From Liquorilactobacillus cacaonum DSM 21116 (GTDB lineage: Bacteria > Bacillota > Bacilli > Lactobacillales > Lactobacillaceae): a DNA stretch of 64,000 bases. A program made the position numbers and the translations under genes. The stretch is taken from NCBI RefSeq assembly GCF_001436735.1, contig NZ_AYZE01000001.1, forward strand, positions 1 to 64,000. The letters run 5' to 3'. The notes below the pieces were generated by a model. That model was not told the DNA's origin, ran no database searches, and was given only the letters and a program-made list of their open reading frames with translations. This document shows, in pieces, positions 11,288 to 20,411 of the stretch (position 1 is the stretch's first letter; every line of letters starts with the position of its first letter).

Positions 11288-12055
11288 ATGGAAATCTTTG
11301 ATTCGCATACACACATTAATTCACCAGAATTTGATAACGACATACCAGATGTTATTGAACGAGCAAGGGCATTAGATGTCACAGCGATGTTGGTTGTGGG
11401 TTATGATAGTGTAAGTACGGAAAAACTAAAAAGGATGCTCACGATTTTTCCTAATATATATGGAGCAGTTGGGTGTCATCCAGAAGATGCGCCAAATTTT
11501 AACGAAAAATTTGTTAGTGAACTTAAAGAGAATTTCAAAATTGAAAAAATGAAAGTTCTAGGAGAAATTGGACTAGATTATCATTGTGACGTTGACCATG
11601 AGTTGCAAAAAAAAGTATTGCGCCTTCAAATAAGATTGGCACATGAACTTAATGTCCCAATTGCAATTCACAATCGAGATGCTTTTATGGATGTTTATCA
11701 AATATTAAAGGAAGAGGACGTAAAATCAATTGGTGGCATCATGCATAGTTTTAATGGTGATGCAGCTTGGGCTAAGAAGTTTCTTGACTTGGGAATGTAT
11801 CTTTCTTACAGTGGTGTTAGTACTTTTAATAATGCTACTGAAGTGCGAGAGGCTTTTATTGCAACACCTTTAAATAGAATCCTAGTTGAAACGGATGCAC
11901 CTTATTTAGCACCAATTCCTTTTAGAGGACTAAGAAATGAACCTGGATATACAAGATATACCATAGAATTTTTGGCACAATTAAGAAGAGTATCGGTTGA
12001 GTCGTTAGCAAAGCAAACTTACCAAAATATGATGGAGATTTTAAGAACAAAATGA
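11288..12055 (+). CDS. tatD: TatD family metal-dependent hydrolase
   Basis: A 255-residue TIM-barrel hydrolase of the TatD/YabD family, usually a metal-dependent DNase. Metal-binding motifs are DSHTHIN at the N terminus, GEIGLDYH near residue 95, IAIHNRDA, and VETDAPYLAP near residue 200. AAGGAGG precedes the ATG by 6 nt. The stop overlaps the start of rnmV (ATGA), giving the conserved tatD-rnmV-rsmA order of Firmicutes. Confidence 0.93.
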   Translation: MEIFDSHTHINSPEFDNDIPDVIERARALDVTAMLVVGYDSVSTEKLKRMLTIFPNIYGAVGCHPEDAPNFNEKFVSELKENFKIEKMKVLGEIGLDYHCDVDHELQKKVLRLQIRLAHELNVPIAIHNRDAFMDVYQILKEEDVKSIGGIMHSFNGDAAWAKKFLDLGMYLSYSGVSTFNNATEVREAFIATPLNRILVETDAPYLAPIPFRGLRNEPGYTRYTIEFLAQLRRVSVESLAKQTYQNMMEILRTK

Positions 12056-12615
12056 AGAAGATAAAAGAAGTTATAGTTGTCGAAGGAAAAGATGACACGA
12101 AAAGAATCAAGTTAGCGGTGAATGCTGATACTTTAGAAACAAGGGGCTCAGCAATTAATGATGAAACAATTGAGCAGATTGAACAATTACAATCTACAAG
12201 GGGCATAATTGTCTTAACTGATCCTGATTATTCAGGAGAAAAAATTCGTAATATTATTACGCGGGAAGTTCCCGGTGTCAAACATGCTTTTTTAAAAAAA
12301 AAAGATGCAGCGCCAAGTGCTAAGGGTAGCTTAGGCGTTGAGCATGCTTCAGTTGAAGCTATTAGAGAAGCTTTAAATAATTTGTATACGGAAGTACCAG
12401 ATTCAGAGCCATTAATTACACGAGAAGATTTGTGGGATTTGGGACTATTAGCTGGTCCAACTGCCAAGAAAAAAAGAGCTTTGTTAGGTGAAAAGTTAAA
12501 AATTGGATATACAAATGGAAAACAGCTATATAATCGTTTGAATTTATTTCAGATTACACCAGAAAAACTTAGGGATGCATTGGAAGAAACGGAGGGAAGA
12601 AAAAATGAAAAGTGA
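12052..12615 (+). CDS. rnmV: ribonuclease M5 (5S rRNA maturation)
   Basis: Cleaves 5S rRNA precursors to their mature ends. The protein has 187 residues with an N-terminal Toprim domain: [12 protein letters not shown] supplies the catalytic Glu and [12 protein letters not shown] the DxD-type motif. It overlaps tatD by 4 nt and rsmA by 11 nt, so the three are translated from one message. Confidence 0.94.
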   Translation: MKKIKEVIVVEGKDDTKRIKLAVNADTLETRGSAINDETIEQIEQLQSTRGIIVLTDPDYSGEKIRNIITREVPGVKHAFLKKKDAAPSAKGSLGVEHASVEAIREALNNLYTEVPDSEPLITREDLWDLGLLAGPTAKKKRALLGEKLKIGYTNGKQLYNRLNLFQITPEKLRDALEETEGRKNEK

Positions 12616-13501
12616 GGTTCCAGAAATAGCTACACCGCTGAGAACACGTGCAATTATGGAGACTTATGGGTTAAATTTTAAGAAAAGTTTGGGGCAAAAC
12701 TTTTTAACAGATATTAATATATTGCATAAAATAGTTGCTGCTGGGAATGTTTCAGAAAATGATGACGTGATTGAGATTGGCCCTGGAATAGGCGCATTGA
12801 CTGAACAAATAGCAAAGGTTGCACATCACGTAGTAGCACTTGAAGTTGATGAACGGCTAATTCCGGTTTTATCTGAGACATTAGCGCAATATGATAATAT
12901 CACCGTTATTTTACAAGATATTTTGAAGGCGAATATTGCTGATTTAATTGAGAAAAATTTTGATGGCAACCATCCAATAAAAGTGGTTGCTAATTTACCA
13001 TATTACATTACTAGTCCAATTATTATGCATTTATTAGATTCCAAAATTCGGTTTGCAGCAATCGTAGTGATGATGCAAAAAGAAGTTGCAAATCGTTTAA
13101 GTGCCGAACCAGGTACTAAAGATTATGGTGCTTTAACAACTAGAGTTCAATATCAGATGGAATGCCATACGTCTTTTATTGTACCAAGGACAGTTTTTGT
13201 TCCTCAGCCAAATGTTGATTCAGCAATTGTGGTACTTGAACCTTTGATGAAAAAGCATTTGGAACCATATTCAGAAGAAGATTTTTTTTCACTAGTAAAA
13301 GGTTGTTTTGCTCATAGACGTAAAAGTCTTTGGAACAATTTACAAGGGATTTTTGGAAAAGAACCAAAGACAAGAGAAAAAATGCAGAATGTCTTAGAAG
13401 AATTACAAATTTCCCCACAAATTAGAGCAGAGAGACTTAATATTGATGAATTTATTTCATTGACTAATAAGTTGATTGAAGTTAAAATCATTGAAAAATA
13501 A
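12605..13501 (+). CDS. rsmA: 16S rRNA (adenine(1518)-N(6)/adenine(1519)-N(6))-dimethyltransferase
   Basis: Dimethylates two adjacent adenines near the 3' end of 16S rRNA. The 298-residue Rossmann methyltransferase shows the NFLTD entry motif, SAM loop [12 protein letters not shown] and catalytic NLPYYITSP. The C-terminal domain has [10 protein letters not shown]. The start at 12605 follows GGAGGGA inside the rnmV coding region; an alternative start 10 codons earlier has no site. Confidence 0.96.
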   Translation: MKSEVPEIATPLRTRAIMETYGLNFKKSLGQNFLTDINILHKIVAAGNVSENDDVIEIGPGIGALTEQIAKVAHHVVALEVDERLIPVLSETLAQYDNITVILQDILKANIADLIEKNFDGNHPIKVVANLPYYITSPIIMHLLDSKIRFAAIVVMMQKEVANRLSAEPGTKDYGALTTRVQYQMECHTSFIVPRTVFVPQPNVDSAIVVLEPLMKKHLEPYSEEDFFSLVKGCFAHRRKSLWNNLQGIFGKEPKTREKMQNVLEELQISPQIRAERLNIDEFISLTNKLIEVKIIEK

Positions 13502-13541
13502 TGGTTTTTTAATTGAATTTAATGGATGTGTTGTGGTATAA

Positions 13542-13580
13542 TTGCATTTTTTGTGAAACTATGATATAATATGTTTCACA
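13542..13580 (+). promoter_or_regulatory. veg promoter with overlapping inverted repeat
   Basis: TTGCAT (13542-13547) and TATAAT (13565-13570) are 17 bp apart. A perfect inverted repeat TGTGAAAC (13552-13559) / GTTTCACA (13573-13580), arms separated by 13 nt, brackets the -10 box. This is the placement of a repressor operator. The binding protein is unknown. Confidence 0.65.
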
Positions 13581-13595
13581 GGAGAGGTGAAGACA

Positions 13596-13838
13596 ATGCC
13601 ATTAACATTAGCTACAATCAAAAATAAGCTTGATAGTTGTATCGGAGAGAGGCTGACTGTTGTTGCACAAACTGGTAGGAAAAAAACTGTGAAACGGCAT
13701 GGAATATTACGTGAAACTTATCCAGCTGTTTTTGTGGTTGACTTGAATCAAGAAGAAAATGCTTTTGAAAGAGTTTCCTATAGTTATACAGATGTCCTCA
13801 CAAAAAACATCGAACTTGATTTTGGTGAAGGTATTTAA
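13596..13838 (+). CDS. veg: Veg family protein
   Basis: An 80-residue protein, clearly Veg (DUF1021). It carries the conserved GRKKTVKRHGILRETYPAVF block and ERVSYSYTDVLT near the C terminus. In B. subtilis Veg influences biofilm formation; the molecular role is not settled. GGAGAGGTG lies 6 nt before ATG 13596; a GTG three codons earlier is inside that site. It has its own strong promoter and terminator, so it is monocistronic and probably highly expressed. Confidence 0.93.
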   Translation: MPLTLATIKNKLDSCIGERLTVVAQTGRKKTVKRHGILRETYPAVFVVDLNQEENAFERVSYSYTDVLTKNIELDFGEGI

Positions 13839-13867
13839 CTAGTAATTTATATTTTGATTTAGGAATC

Positions 13868-13898
13868 AAGCCTGTGAATTTATTGCAAGGCTTTTTTT
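13868..13898 (+). terminator. terminator of veg
   Basis: AAGCCT (13868-13873) pairs with AGGCTT (13888-13893), followed by a T run. A TTTCAA-17-TATAAT promoter for ispE starts about 16 bp later (13914-13919 and 13937-13942). Confidence 0.75.
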
Positions 13899-13971
13899 TG
13901 TGCAAAAAAGACTTTTCAAGAGGTAATGATTTTAAGTATAATAGATATAAAATACGTAGGTAGGTGACAAG

Positions 13972-14844
13972 ATGGAGATAATTGAAAAGGCCCCGGCCAA
14001 AATTAATTTATCTTTGGATACTCCATTTCGTCATCTTGATGGTGATCCAGAGTGGAGAATGGTTATGACTGCAGTGGATCTTGCTGATTATGTGAAAATT
14101 GAATCTGCAAGTGATATTGTAGGTATCCAGGTGGAAACAGATGCAGGTTTTTTACCACAGGATCAACGGAATTTAGCATATCAAGCTGCAAAAAAAATGC
14201 AGCAGCTATTTGCCGGTCATCAAGGGGTACGAATCAAAATAAAAAAGAATATACCTGTAGCAGCGGGTATGGGTGGGGGATCCGCGGATGCTGCGGCAGT
14301 TTTGCGTGGCTTAAATAAATTGTGGAGGTTAAATCTAACACGCACGGAAATGGCAAAAATTGGATTATCAATTGATTCTGATGTCCCTTTTTGTGTTTTT
14401 AGTGAAACAGCCTTGGTGACTGGAAAAGGTGAAATTATTACACCTTTAAATGAATTACCTTCCATGTGGATTGTAATTGCTAAGCCAAGGGCAAGCATAT
14501 CAACACCGACAATTTTGAAAAAAATATCTTATTCTGATTTAGACCATCAAGATGTGGACAGGGTTGTTAAAGCAATAAAGAAGCAACAAGTGCCACAACT
14601 TTTTGATGCGATGGGAAATACGTTGGAAGAATTAACAACAGCAGAGCTTCCAGAAATTGCCAAGTTAAAAGAAAAAATGATAAAATTTGGTGCAAGTGTT
14701 GCCCAAATGACAGGTAGTGGTCCTACAGTGTTTGGGCTATGTTCGAAACATTCAAGAGCACAGCGTGTCTACAATAGTTTGAAGGGTTTTTGTGAAGAAG
14801 TTTATATTGTACGTCCATGCAATTTAAGCAGTCCTAAAGAGTAA
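13972..14844 (+). CDS. ispE: 4-diphosphocytidyl-2-C-methyl-D-erythritol kinase homologue (IspE)
   Basis: A 290-residue GHMP kinase. The N terminus EKAPAKINLSLD and ATP loop PVAAGMGGGSADAAA match IspE of the MEP isoprenoid pathway. A C-terminal MTGSGPTVFG glycine loop is present. Many lactobacilli use the mevalonate route and keep ispE without the rest of the MEP pathway. Here mvaA lies 6 kb upstream and no other MEP gene is in view, so the in vivo substrate may differ. Purine or septal neighbours give no clue. It has its own promoter and a very strong terminator. Confidence 0.9.
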   Translation: MEIIEKAPAKINLSLDTPFRHLDGDPEWRMVMTAVDLADYVKIESASDIVGIQVETDAGFLPQDQRNLAYQAAKKMQQLFAGHQGVRIKIKKNIPVAAGMGGGSADAAAVLRGLNKLWRLNLTRTEMAKIGLSIDSDVPFCVFSETALVTGKGEIITPLNELPSMWIVIAKPRASISTPTILKKISYSDLDHQDVDRVVKAIKKQQVPQLFDAMGNTLEELTTAELPEIAKLKEKMIKFGASVAQMTGSGPTVFGLCSKHSRAQRVYNSLKGFCEEVYIVRPCNLSSPKE

Positions 14845-14874
14845 TGAGTAGCTATCTTTTGGTACTTCGAACAT

Positions 14875-14910
14875 AAAAGGAGTCTGGGGAAAATTCCCCA
14901 GACTCCTTTT
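14875..14910. terminator. strong bidirectional terminator between ispE and argH
   Basis: AAAAGGAGTCTGGGGA (14875-14890) pairs perfectly with TCCCCAGACTCCTTTT (14895-14910). It serves the convergent ispE (plus) and argH (minus) transcripts. Confidence 0.9.
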
Positions 14911-15017
14911 ATTGTCAAACATGGGTTATAAGGTAAAAACTATAATCTAACTTTAGATTTATCATAGCAAAATAAGCAGATTCAAAATGGTTTATATTGC
15001 ATATCATATATTGAAAA

Positions 15018-16400
15018 TTATAAATTTAATTCTTTTTTAGCAAGATCAACTTGAAATTTTACTTGTTCAAAACCTGTACCACCATATGAATTTCTTCGAG
15101 CAACAGCTTCTTTTGAAGTCAACTTGTTAAAGATATCCTCATCAATCAAAGGAGAAATTTGTTGTAGTTTGGAGAGTGGAATTTCTTGTAGAGTTTTACC
15201 TGTTTGAATTCCTTCAAAAACTAATTGACCAACTATTCCGTGAGCTTGACGAAAGGGAATTCCCTTATTAGCAAGATAGTCTGCAAACTCTGTTGCGTTA
15301 GAATAATCTTGTTGTGTTGCATGTAGCATTTTAGTTTTGTTAATTTTTAGTGTTTCAACCATTCCGGAAAAAACTTTGATACTAGGAATAATCGTTTTGA
15401 CAGTATCAAAGACACCTTCTTTATCTTCTTGCATATCTTTGTTGTAAGCAAGGGGGAGACCCTTCATTGTTGTTAAAAGAGATTGCAAATGACCAAAAAC
15501 CCGTCCGCTTTTTCCCCTAATTAATTCAGCCATATCAGGATTCTTTTTTTGGGGCATAATTGAACTTCCGGTAGAATAACTGTCATCGAGTTCAAGATAT
15601 CCAAATTCATAGCTACACCAAAGAATGATTTCTTCACAAAAACGTGATAAGTGGACCATTAATATTGATGCATCACTCAAGAACTCAAGAACAAAATCGC
15701 GATCAGAAACGGCATCAAGAGAGTTATTATAAGTGTCATTGAAGCCCAGAATGTTAGTAGTGTAAAAACGATCAATTGGAAAGGTAGTTCCAGCTAATGC
15801 AGCAGCGCCAAGTGGATTAATATCCGTATGTTTGACGTTGAACATGAAGCGATCAATATCACGTTTTAACATTTCGTAATAAGCTAATAAATAATGAGCA
15901 TATGAGATCGGTTGTGCATGTTGTAAATGAGTATAACCTGGGATGATAGTTTCAATATTGTCGGCAGCCTTCTTGACTAGAATTACTTGTAAAGATTGAA
16001 TTGCGGAAATGACTTCAGGAATTCGATTTTTTAAGTAAAGATGTAAATCGGTTGCAACTTGATCGTTACGACTTCTAGCAGTATGCAACTTTCCTGCAAC
16101 TGGTCCGATTTTTGAAGTCAAAATAGTCTCAATATTCATATGAATATCTTCGAGAGATGCTTTAAACTCAAGTTTATTGTTTTGTAAATCTTCTTGAATT
16201 TCTTGGAGACCTGAGATGATTTTAGTAGCATCATCCGCTGATATGATACCTGTTTTTTCAAGCATTTGAGCATGTGCAATTGAACCTTCAAGGTCTTCAT
16301 GAGCCATTTCTTGATCAAATCCAATTGAAGCTCCAAATTCATCAATCCAAGCAGCACTTTGTTTTGAAAAACGGCCACCCCAAAGTTTGCCATTTACCAT
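15018..16400 (-). CDS. argH: argininosuccinate lyase
   Basis: Last step of arginine biosynthesis: argininosuccinate to arginine plus fumarate. The 460 residues are normal. The fumarase/aspartase-superfamily signature [16 protein letters not shown] and the N-terminal LWGGRFSK are visible, as is [12 protein letters not shown]. It starts 2 bp after the argG stop, so the two are one operon. Confidence 0.97.
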   Translation of the reverse strand: MVNGKLWGGRFSKQSAAWIDEFGASIGFDQEMAHEDLEGSIAHAQMLEKTGIISADDATKIISGLQEIQEDLQNNKLEFKASLEDIHMNIETILTSKIGPVAGKLHTARSRNDQVATDLHLYLKNRIPEVISAIQSLQVILVKKAADNIETIIPGYTHLQHAQPISYAHYLLAYYEMLKRDIDRFMFNVKHTDINPLGAAALAGTTFPIDRFYTTNILGFNDTYNNSLDAVSDRDFVLEFLSDASILMVHLSRFCEEIILWCSYEFGYLELDDSYSTGSSIMPQKKNPDMAELIRGKSGRVFGHLQSLLTTMKGLPLAYNKDMQEDKEGVFDTVKTIIPSIKVFSGMVETLKINKTKMLHATQQDYSNATEFADYLANKGIPFRQAHGIVGQLVFEGIQTGKTLQEIPLSKLQQISPLIDEDIFNKLTSKEAVARRNSYGGTGFEQVKFQVDLAKKELNL

Positions 16401-16402
16401 AA

Positions 16403-17638
16403 TTATTTAACCTCACTAGGAATTGTTTTTTGGTCTGTGTGTTCATTTTTTTGTTGGACTTGAGCATATACTTGTGAAGGTAGCCCCCATAATTTAATAA
16501 AACCAGCTGCAGCTTCTTGGTCAAATTCGTCTGCTGATGTATAAGTTGCAAGATTTTTATCATAAAGTGAGTTTGGAGATTTACGTCCTTCGCAAATTGC
16601 ATTTCCTTTGAATAATTTAACACGAACTGTTCCTGAGACGTTCTTTTGAGATTCTTTCAAAAAAGCTGTTAAGGCAGGCATAATTGGGGAAAACCAAAGG
16701 CCATTATAAATAATTTCACTTAATTTTTGCTCAATGATTGGCTTGAAATGTGCAAGGTCGCGCTCTGATGTTAAATCTTCTAAGTCCTTATGAGCCTTCA
16801 TAAGGACTGTTGCGGCAGGACACTCATAAACTTCACGTGACTTAATACCAACTAATCTATTTTCAATGTGATCAATTCTACCAATTCCATGTGCACCGGC
16901 AATTTTATCTAGTTTCATGATTAGTTCAGAAAGGGGATAAAAGGTACCATCTAATAATGTTGGAATCCCATTTTTAAACGTTATTTCAACGGTAGTAGCA
17001 TCATTTGGTGCATCTTCTATAGATACTGTACGATCATATGCGTCTTCAGGAGCACTTGCCCAAGGATCTTCTAATATTCCACACTCATTTGCTCTACCCC
17101 ACAAGTTTTCATCAATTGAGTAGGGACTTTCTTTATTAATAGGGACTGGAATATTATTTTCTTCAGCATATTGAATTTCTTCTTCACGTGACCAGTGCCA
17201 TTCTCTAATTGGATCTTCAATTTTCATTTCGGGTGCAAGAGCATGAATTCCCACTTCAAAACGAACTTGATCATTTCCTTTACCTGTACATCCATGAGCA
17301 ATTGCAGAAGCACCGTATTCTTTGGCTACAGAAACAAGTTTTTTAACAATTAACGGGCGTGACAATGCTGAAATTAAAGGATATTTATTTTCATAATAAG
17401 TGTGACCTTGAAGGGCAATTAAAGCATACTCTTGAGCAAATTCTTCTTTTGCATCAATTGTTAATGATTCGATTGCACCAACCTCAAGCCCTTTTTGTTT
17501 AATCGCAACAAGGTCTTTTCCTTCGCCAACATCAATACAACAAGCAATAACATCGTAACCCTTATTTTTTAACCAAGCGATTGCTACAGATGTATCTAGT
17601 CCACCTGAATATGCCAGAACGACTTTTTCTTTTACCAT
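16403..17638 (-). CDS. argG: argininosuccinate synthase
   Basis: Condenses citrulline and aspartate using ATP. The 411-residue protein begins with the PP-loop [12 protein letters not shown] and contains [14 protein letters not shown] and [25 protein letters not shown] precedes the ATG. First gene of argGH. Candidate ARG boxes lie 100-140 bp upstream, next to a TTGTAA-18-TATATT promoter (complements of 17713-17718 and 17689-17694). No other arg genes are in the window. Confidence 0.97.
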   Translation of the reverse strand: MVKEKVVLAYSGGLDTSVAIAWLKNKGYDVIACCIDVGEGKDLVAIKQKGLEVGAIESLTIDAKEEFAQEYALIALQGHTYYENKYPLISALSRPLIVKKLVSVAKEYGASAIAHGCTGKGNDQVRFEVGIHALAPEMKIEDPIREWHWSREEEIQYAEENNIPVPINKESPYSIDENLWGRANECGILEDPWASAPEDAYDRTVSIEDAPNDATTVEITFKNGIPTLLDGTFYPLSELIMKLDKIAGAHGIGRIDHIENRLVGIKSREVYECPAATVLMKAHKDLEDLTSERDLAHFKPIIEQKLSEIIYNGLWFSPIMPALTAFLKESQKNVSGTVRVKLFKGNAICEGRKSPNSLYDKNLATYTSADEFDQEAAAGFIKLWGLPSQVYAQVQQKNEHTDQKTIPSEVK

Positions 17639-17739
17639 TTTTTAATCCTCCTAATATGAATGCTTTCGATTGATTGCAGTTTAACACCAATATACTTAAA
17701 ATGCAATAATATTTACAAAAAAAGCTAATTTTCACCTTT

Positions 17740-17780
17740 TTATGAATATATATACTTATTTTTATGGATATATTCACAAA
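17740..17780. promoter_or_regulatory. tandem ARG-box-like operators (ArgR)
   Basis: TTATGAATATATATACTT (17740-17757) and TATGGATATATTCACAA (17764-17780) both contain TGAATA/TATTCA half-sites typical of ARG boxes. Their centres are about 22 bp apart, two helical turns, as for cooperative ArgR binding. They lie between the divergent argG promoter and the promoter at 17861, so they could affect either or both. Confidence 0.55.
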
Positions 17781-17860
17781 GAAAAGGGATACATCAAAAA
17801 ATGCAGCAAAATAAAAAAATAAAATCACAGCTTTTATTTTTGAAAAAGATAAAAAAACAA

Positions 17861-17889
17861 TTGACATCTATTGATAATTAAGTTATATT
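17861..17889 (+). promoter_or_regulatory. promoter of the aromatic aminotransferase leader
   Basis: Near-consensus TTGACA (17861-17866), 17-bp spacer, TATATT (17884-17889). Transcription should begin near 17896 and produce a leader of about 320 nt before the aminotransferase start codon. Confidence 0.8.
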
Positions 17890-17893
17890 TTGT

Positions 17894-18185
17894 CTATTCA
17901 ATTTTAAGGGGATTTTAATTATGATTACTTCTAATAAACTCGGACAATTGAATAGCTACTATTACTTTTATTTTTTTCACGAGTGTTTGTAACTGATTAA
18001 TAAATTGGTGCAAACACGTAGGTAAAGTGTTATGCACCTGTGAGGAAGATAAGAGTTATTTTGCTAGTTGTTAGCAAAGCCACACAGATGTTAATGTAAC
18101 AGTCTGTTAGGTTTTGTATCAACTTCATTGATGATATAAATTAGGAAAAAGCCTACAGACTTATAAAATGTCTGTAGGCTTTTAA
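17894..18185 (+). promoter_or_regulatory. attenuator leader with competing hairpins
   Basis: Pairings seen: CTATTCAATT (17894-17903) with AATTGAATAG (17946-17955), enclosing the peptide's ribosome binding site; GTGTTTG at the end of the peptide (17983-17989) with CAAACAC (18011-18017); and GGTGCAAACAC (18007-18017) with GTGTTATGCACC (18027-18038). The last two exclude each other. Further on, TTGCTA/TAGCAA forms a hairpin (18061-18077). AGTCTGTTAGGTTTT (about 18101-18115) can pair with AAAAGCCTACAGACT (18147-18161), an antiterminator that would destroy the terminator at 18148-18182. No T-box sequence or known riboswitch core is seen. Confidence 0.65.
17921..17992 (+). CDS. putative leader peptide, aromatic-rich (attenuator)
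   Basis: A 23-codon frame, MITSNKLGQLNSYYYFYFFHECL, begins with ATG 17921 after the Shine-Dalgarno AAGGGG. Codons 13-19 are seven consecutive Tyr/Phe codons (TAC TAT TAC TTT TAT TTT TTT). It sits directly after a near-consensus promoter and before mutually exclusive hairpins and a terminator. This is the architecture of a ribosome-mediated attenuator sensing Tyr/Phe-tRNA charging. The genes behind it encode an aromatic-type aminotransferase and a 2-hydroxyacid dehydrogenase. AT-rich DNA favours TTT/TAT codons, so chance is the main alternative. Confidence 0.65.
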   Translation: MITSNKLGQLNSYYYFYFFHECL

Positions 18186-18187
18186 TA
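18148..18187 (+). terminator. attenuator terminator before the aminotransferase gene
   Basis: AAAGCCTACAGAC (18148-18160) pairs perfectly with GTCTGTAGGCTTT (18170-18182), followed by TTTAATATT. It lies 37 bp before the aminotransferase start codon, inside the transcription unit, so it must be conditional. Confidence 0.85.
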
Positions 18188-18218
18188 TTGAAAAATAATT
18201 TTAAAGGAGAGGATTTAT

Positions 18219-19397
18219 ATGGAATCACTTGTAAAAAGTATGAAGAAAGAGCTTGCTTTATTACAACCTTCTGATATTCGAACATTTGATGAGTTTGCAT
18301 CAAAAATACCGGGTATTATTAAGTTCACAATGGGAGAACCTGATTTTGCAACGCCTGAACATATCAAACAGGCTGCAATAAAAAGTATTGAGGCTGACAA
18401 GACACACTATGCTCCTTCAAATGGAACTTCAAAATTGTTAGAGGCAACTGCGAATTTTTTGGCAACAAAGTATAATCAAAATTATGATCCAAAAAATGAG
18501 ATTATTGTTACGAATGGAGCAACGGAAGCTATTTATACAGCACTTACCTCGGTTCTAAATCCGGGAGACAAAGTGATTATACCAACACCTATTTTTCCTT
18601 TATATATTGCAGTTACAATTTTAAATCAGGCAACTCCTATTTTCGTAAATACAGCCACAACTGGATTCAAGTTAACACCGAGCGCGTTAAAGCAAGTTCT
18701 TGAGGAACAAGGAGATGATGTTAAGGCCGTCATACTTAACTATCCTTCTAATCCAACAGGTGTTACTTACAAGCAAAATGAACTTGATGTCTTAGCAGAA
18801 ATTCTACGTGGAAAAAATATTTTTGCAATTTGTGATGAAATTTATAGTGAAATTAATTATGAAGGAGTACATGCATCCATGGTACATAGTCTTCGTGAAC
18901 AAACAATTTTGTTGAATGGTGTATCAAAATCACATGCAATGACTGGTTGGAGAATTGGTGTAATGTGTGCGCCAAAAGAAATTACTGAAGAATTAGCTAA
19001 AGTACATCAATTTGCAATTACAACAACATCAACAATGACACAAGCAGCAGCAACTGAGGCTTTTGCAAATGGCTTAGATGATGGTCCAAAAATGAAAGAA
19101 GAATATGAAAAACGGAGAAACTATTTATTTGATAATTTAACAAATTTGGGATTTGAATGTGCACAACCTGACGGAGCTTTCTATATCTTTGCGAAAATTC
19201 CAGATGGGTTAATTCAAGATGATAAGAAATTTATTTATGATTTAGCAGAAAAAGGTAAAGTTGCAGTTATTAGCGGAAGTAGTTTTGGGCCTGGAGGAGA
19301 AGGGTATATCAGAATTAGTTATGCAGCAAGTATGGAAGAAATTATAGAAGCGATGGAGCGTCTTAAAATATATATTGAAGAAAATAAGGAGGATTAG
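18219..19397 (+). CDS. araT: class I/II aminotransferase, AraT-type (aromatic aminotransferase)
   Basis: A 392-residue PLP-dependent fold type I aminotransferase. Motifs are NYPSNPTGVTY, CDEIYSEINYEG, and the PLP lysine in GVSKSHAMTGWRIG, then GYIRISYA near the C terminus. It resembles lactic acid bacterial aromatic aminotransferases that interconvert Phe/Tyr/Trp and their 2-oxo acids. Related enzymes of diaminopimelate metabolism (PatA) cannot be excluded. AAAGGAGAGG precedes the ATG. It is 3 bp from the hydroxyacid dehydrogenase gene and lies behind a Tyr/Phe-rich leader, which supports an aromatic role. Confidence 0.85.
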   Translation: MESLVKSMKKELALLQPSDIRTFDEFASKIPGIIKFTMGEPDFATPEHIKQAAIKSIEADKTHYAPSNGTSKLLEATANFLATKYNQNYDPKNEIIVTNGATEAIYTALTSVLNPGDKVIIPTPIFPLYIAVTILNQATPIFVNTATTGFKLTPSALKQVLEEQGDDVKAVILNYPSNPTGVTYKQNELDVLAEILRGKNIFAICDEIYSEINYEGVHASMVHSLREQTILLNGVSKSHAMTGWRIGVMCAPKEITEELAKVHQFAITTTSTMTQAAATEAFANGLDDGPKMKEEYEKRRNYLFDNLTNLGFECAQPDGAFYIFAKIPDGLIQDDKKFIYDLAEKGKVAVISGSSFGPGGEGYIRISYAASMEEIIEAMERLKIYIEENKED

Positions 19398-19400
19398 TTT

Positions 19401-20387
19401 ATGAAAATTTTAATGATGAGTGTTAGAGATGATGAAAAAGAAGCTATTACAGAGTGGGAAAAAAGAAATAATATTGAGGTTAAAACAGTTGATTGGGAAT
19501 TACGGCTTGATAAAGTTGAAGAATTAGTTGGCTATGATGGGATTGTTATTCAACAACGCAGTAAAGTAGAAAAGGCAGTTTACCCGGCACTAAAAGCTAT
19601 TGGAATAAAGCAAATCACGCTTAGAACAGCAGGCTATGATGTAGTTGATATTGATCTTGCCAGAGAAAATAACCTTGTTATTACAAATGTACCAGCATAC
19701 TCACCTAGATCCGTAGCAGAATTAGCCTTAGCACACACAATGAGATTGATTCGGAAACTAGAAATCTTTGATGAAAGAATGGCTAGACAAGACTTTAGAT
19801 GGGCTGGATTACAAGCAACAGAAATTCATTCGCTTACTGTTGGTATTATTGGTGCTGGTCGGATTGGTGGAACAACTGCCAAGATTTTTGATGCACTTGG
19901 AGCAAAAGTTATTGCATACGATTTGGTTGAACGTGATGAATTAAAGTCAATTGTGGACTATATGAGTAAGGAAGAAGTGCTGCGAAATGCCGATGTAATT
20001 TGTTTACACGTGGACTTAAATCAAACAACTGTTGATTTAATGGGGGCAAAAGAATTTGAACTAATGAAGCCAACCGCATATTTAATTAATGAGTGTCGTG
20101 GGCCAGTTGTAGAGACTGATGCATTGATAGCAGCGCTAGAAGAGAAAAAAATAGCAGGTGCTGCGTTGGATACATTAACTGGTGAAGAAAATTTCTTTAA
20201 TTTTGATTTACAAAATAAAGATTTACCAAGTACACAACTTAAGAAGTTGCGGGCAATGGATAATGTGATTTTGACACCGCATGTTGGGTTCTTTACGAAT
20301 ATTGCAGTGCAAAATATGGTAGATATAAGTTTGAATGATGTTGTATTAATTCTTAATGGTAAAACAAGTGAACATCAAGTATCTTAA
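19401..20387 (+). CDS. D-2-hydroxyacid dehydrogenase (D-hydroxyisocaproate/D-lactate type)
   Basis: A 328-residue NAD-dependent enzyme reducing 2-oxo acids to D-2-hydroxy acids. The Rossmann loop is GIIGAGRIGG (151-157 core). The catalytic set is Arg233 in NECRGP, Glu262/263 in LTGEEN and His294 in LTPHVGF. It resembles D-hydroxyisocaproate dehydrogenase more than housekeeping D-LDH. Adjacent to an AraT-type transaminase it could convert phenylpyruvate and 4-hydroxyphenylpyruvate to D-phenyllactate and 4-hydroxyphenyllactate. That substrate is inferred from context. Shine-Dalgarno AAGGAGG overlaps the end of araT. Confidence 0.88.
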   Translation: MKILMMSVRDDEKEAITEWEKRNNIEVKTVDWELRLDKVEELVGYDGIVIQQRSKVEKAVYPALKAIGIKQITLRTAGYDVVDIDLARENNLVITNVPAYSPRSVAELALAHTMRLIRKLEIFDERMARQDFRWAGLQATEIHSLTVGIIGAGRIGGTTAKIFDALGAKVIAYDLVERDELKSIVDYMSKEEVLRNADVICLHVDLNQTTVDLMGAKEFELMKPTAYLINECRGPVVETDALIAALEEKKIAGAALDTLTGEENFFNFDLQNKDLPSTQLKKLRAMDNVILTPHVGFFTNIAVQNMVDISLNDVVLILNGKTSEHQVS

Positions 20388-20411
20388 AAAAAGAGGATGA
20401 GTGAATAAAAA

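Noticed and set aside
17562-17867. Minus-strand frame spanning the argG upstream region.
   Set aside because: It runs through the ARG boxes and argG promoter into an out-of-frame part of argG; AT-rich low-complexity translation.
17993-18147. T-box or known amino-acid riboswitch in the araT leader.
   Set aside because: No GGTGGNACCGCG T-box sequence and no lysine, SAM or other conserved aptamer core is present; the peptide-based attenuator explains the features better.
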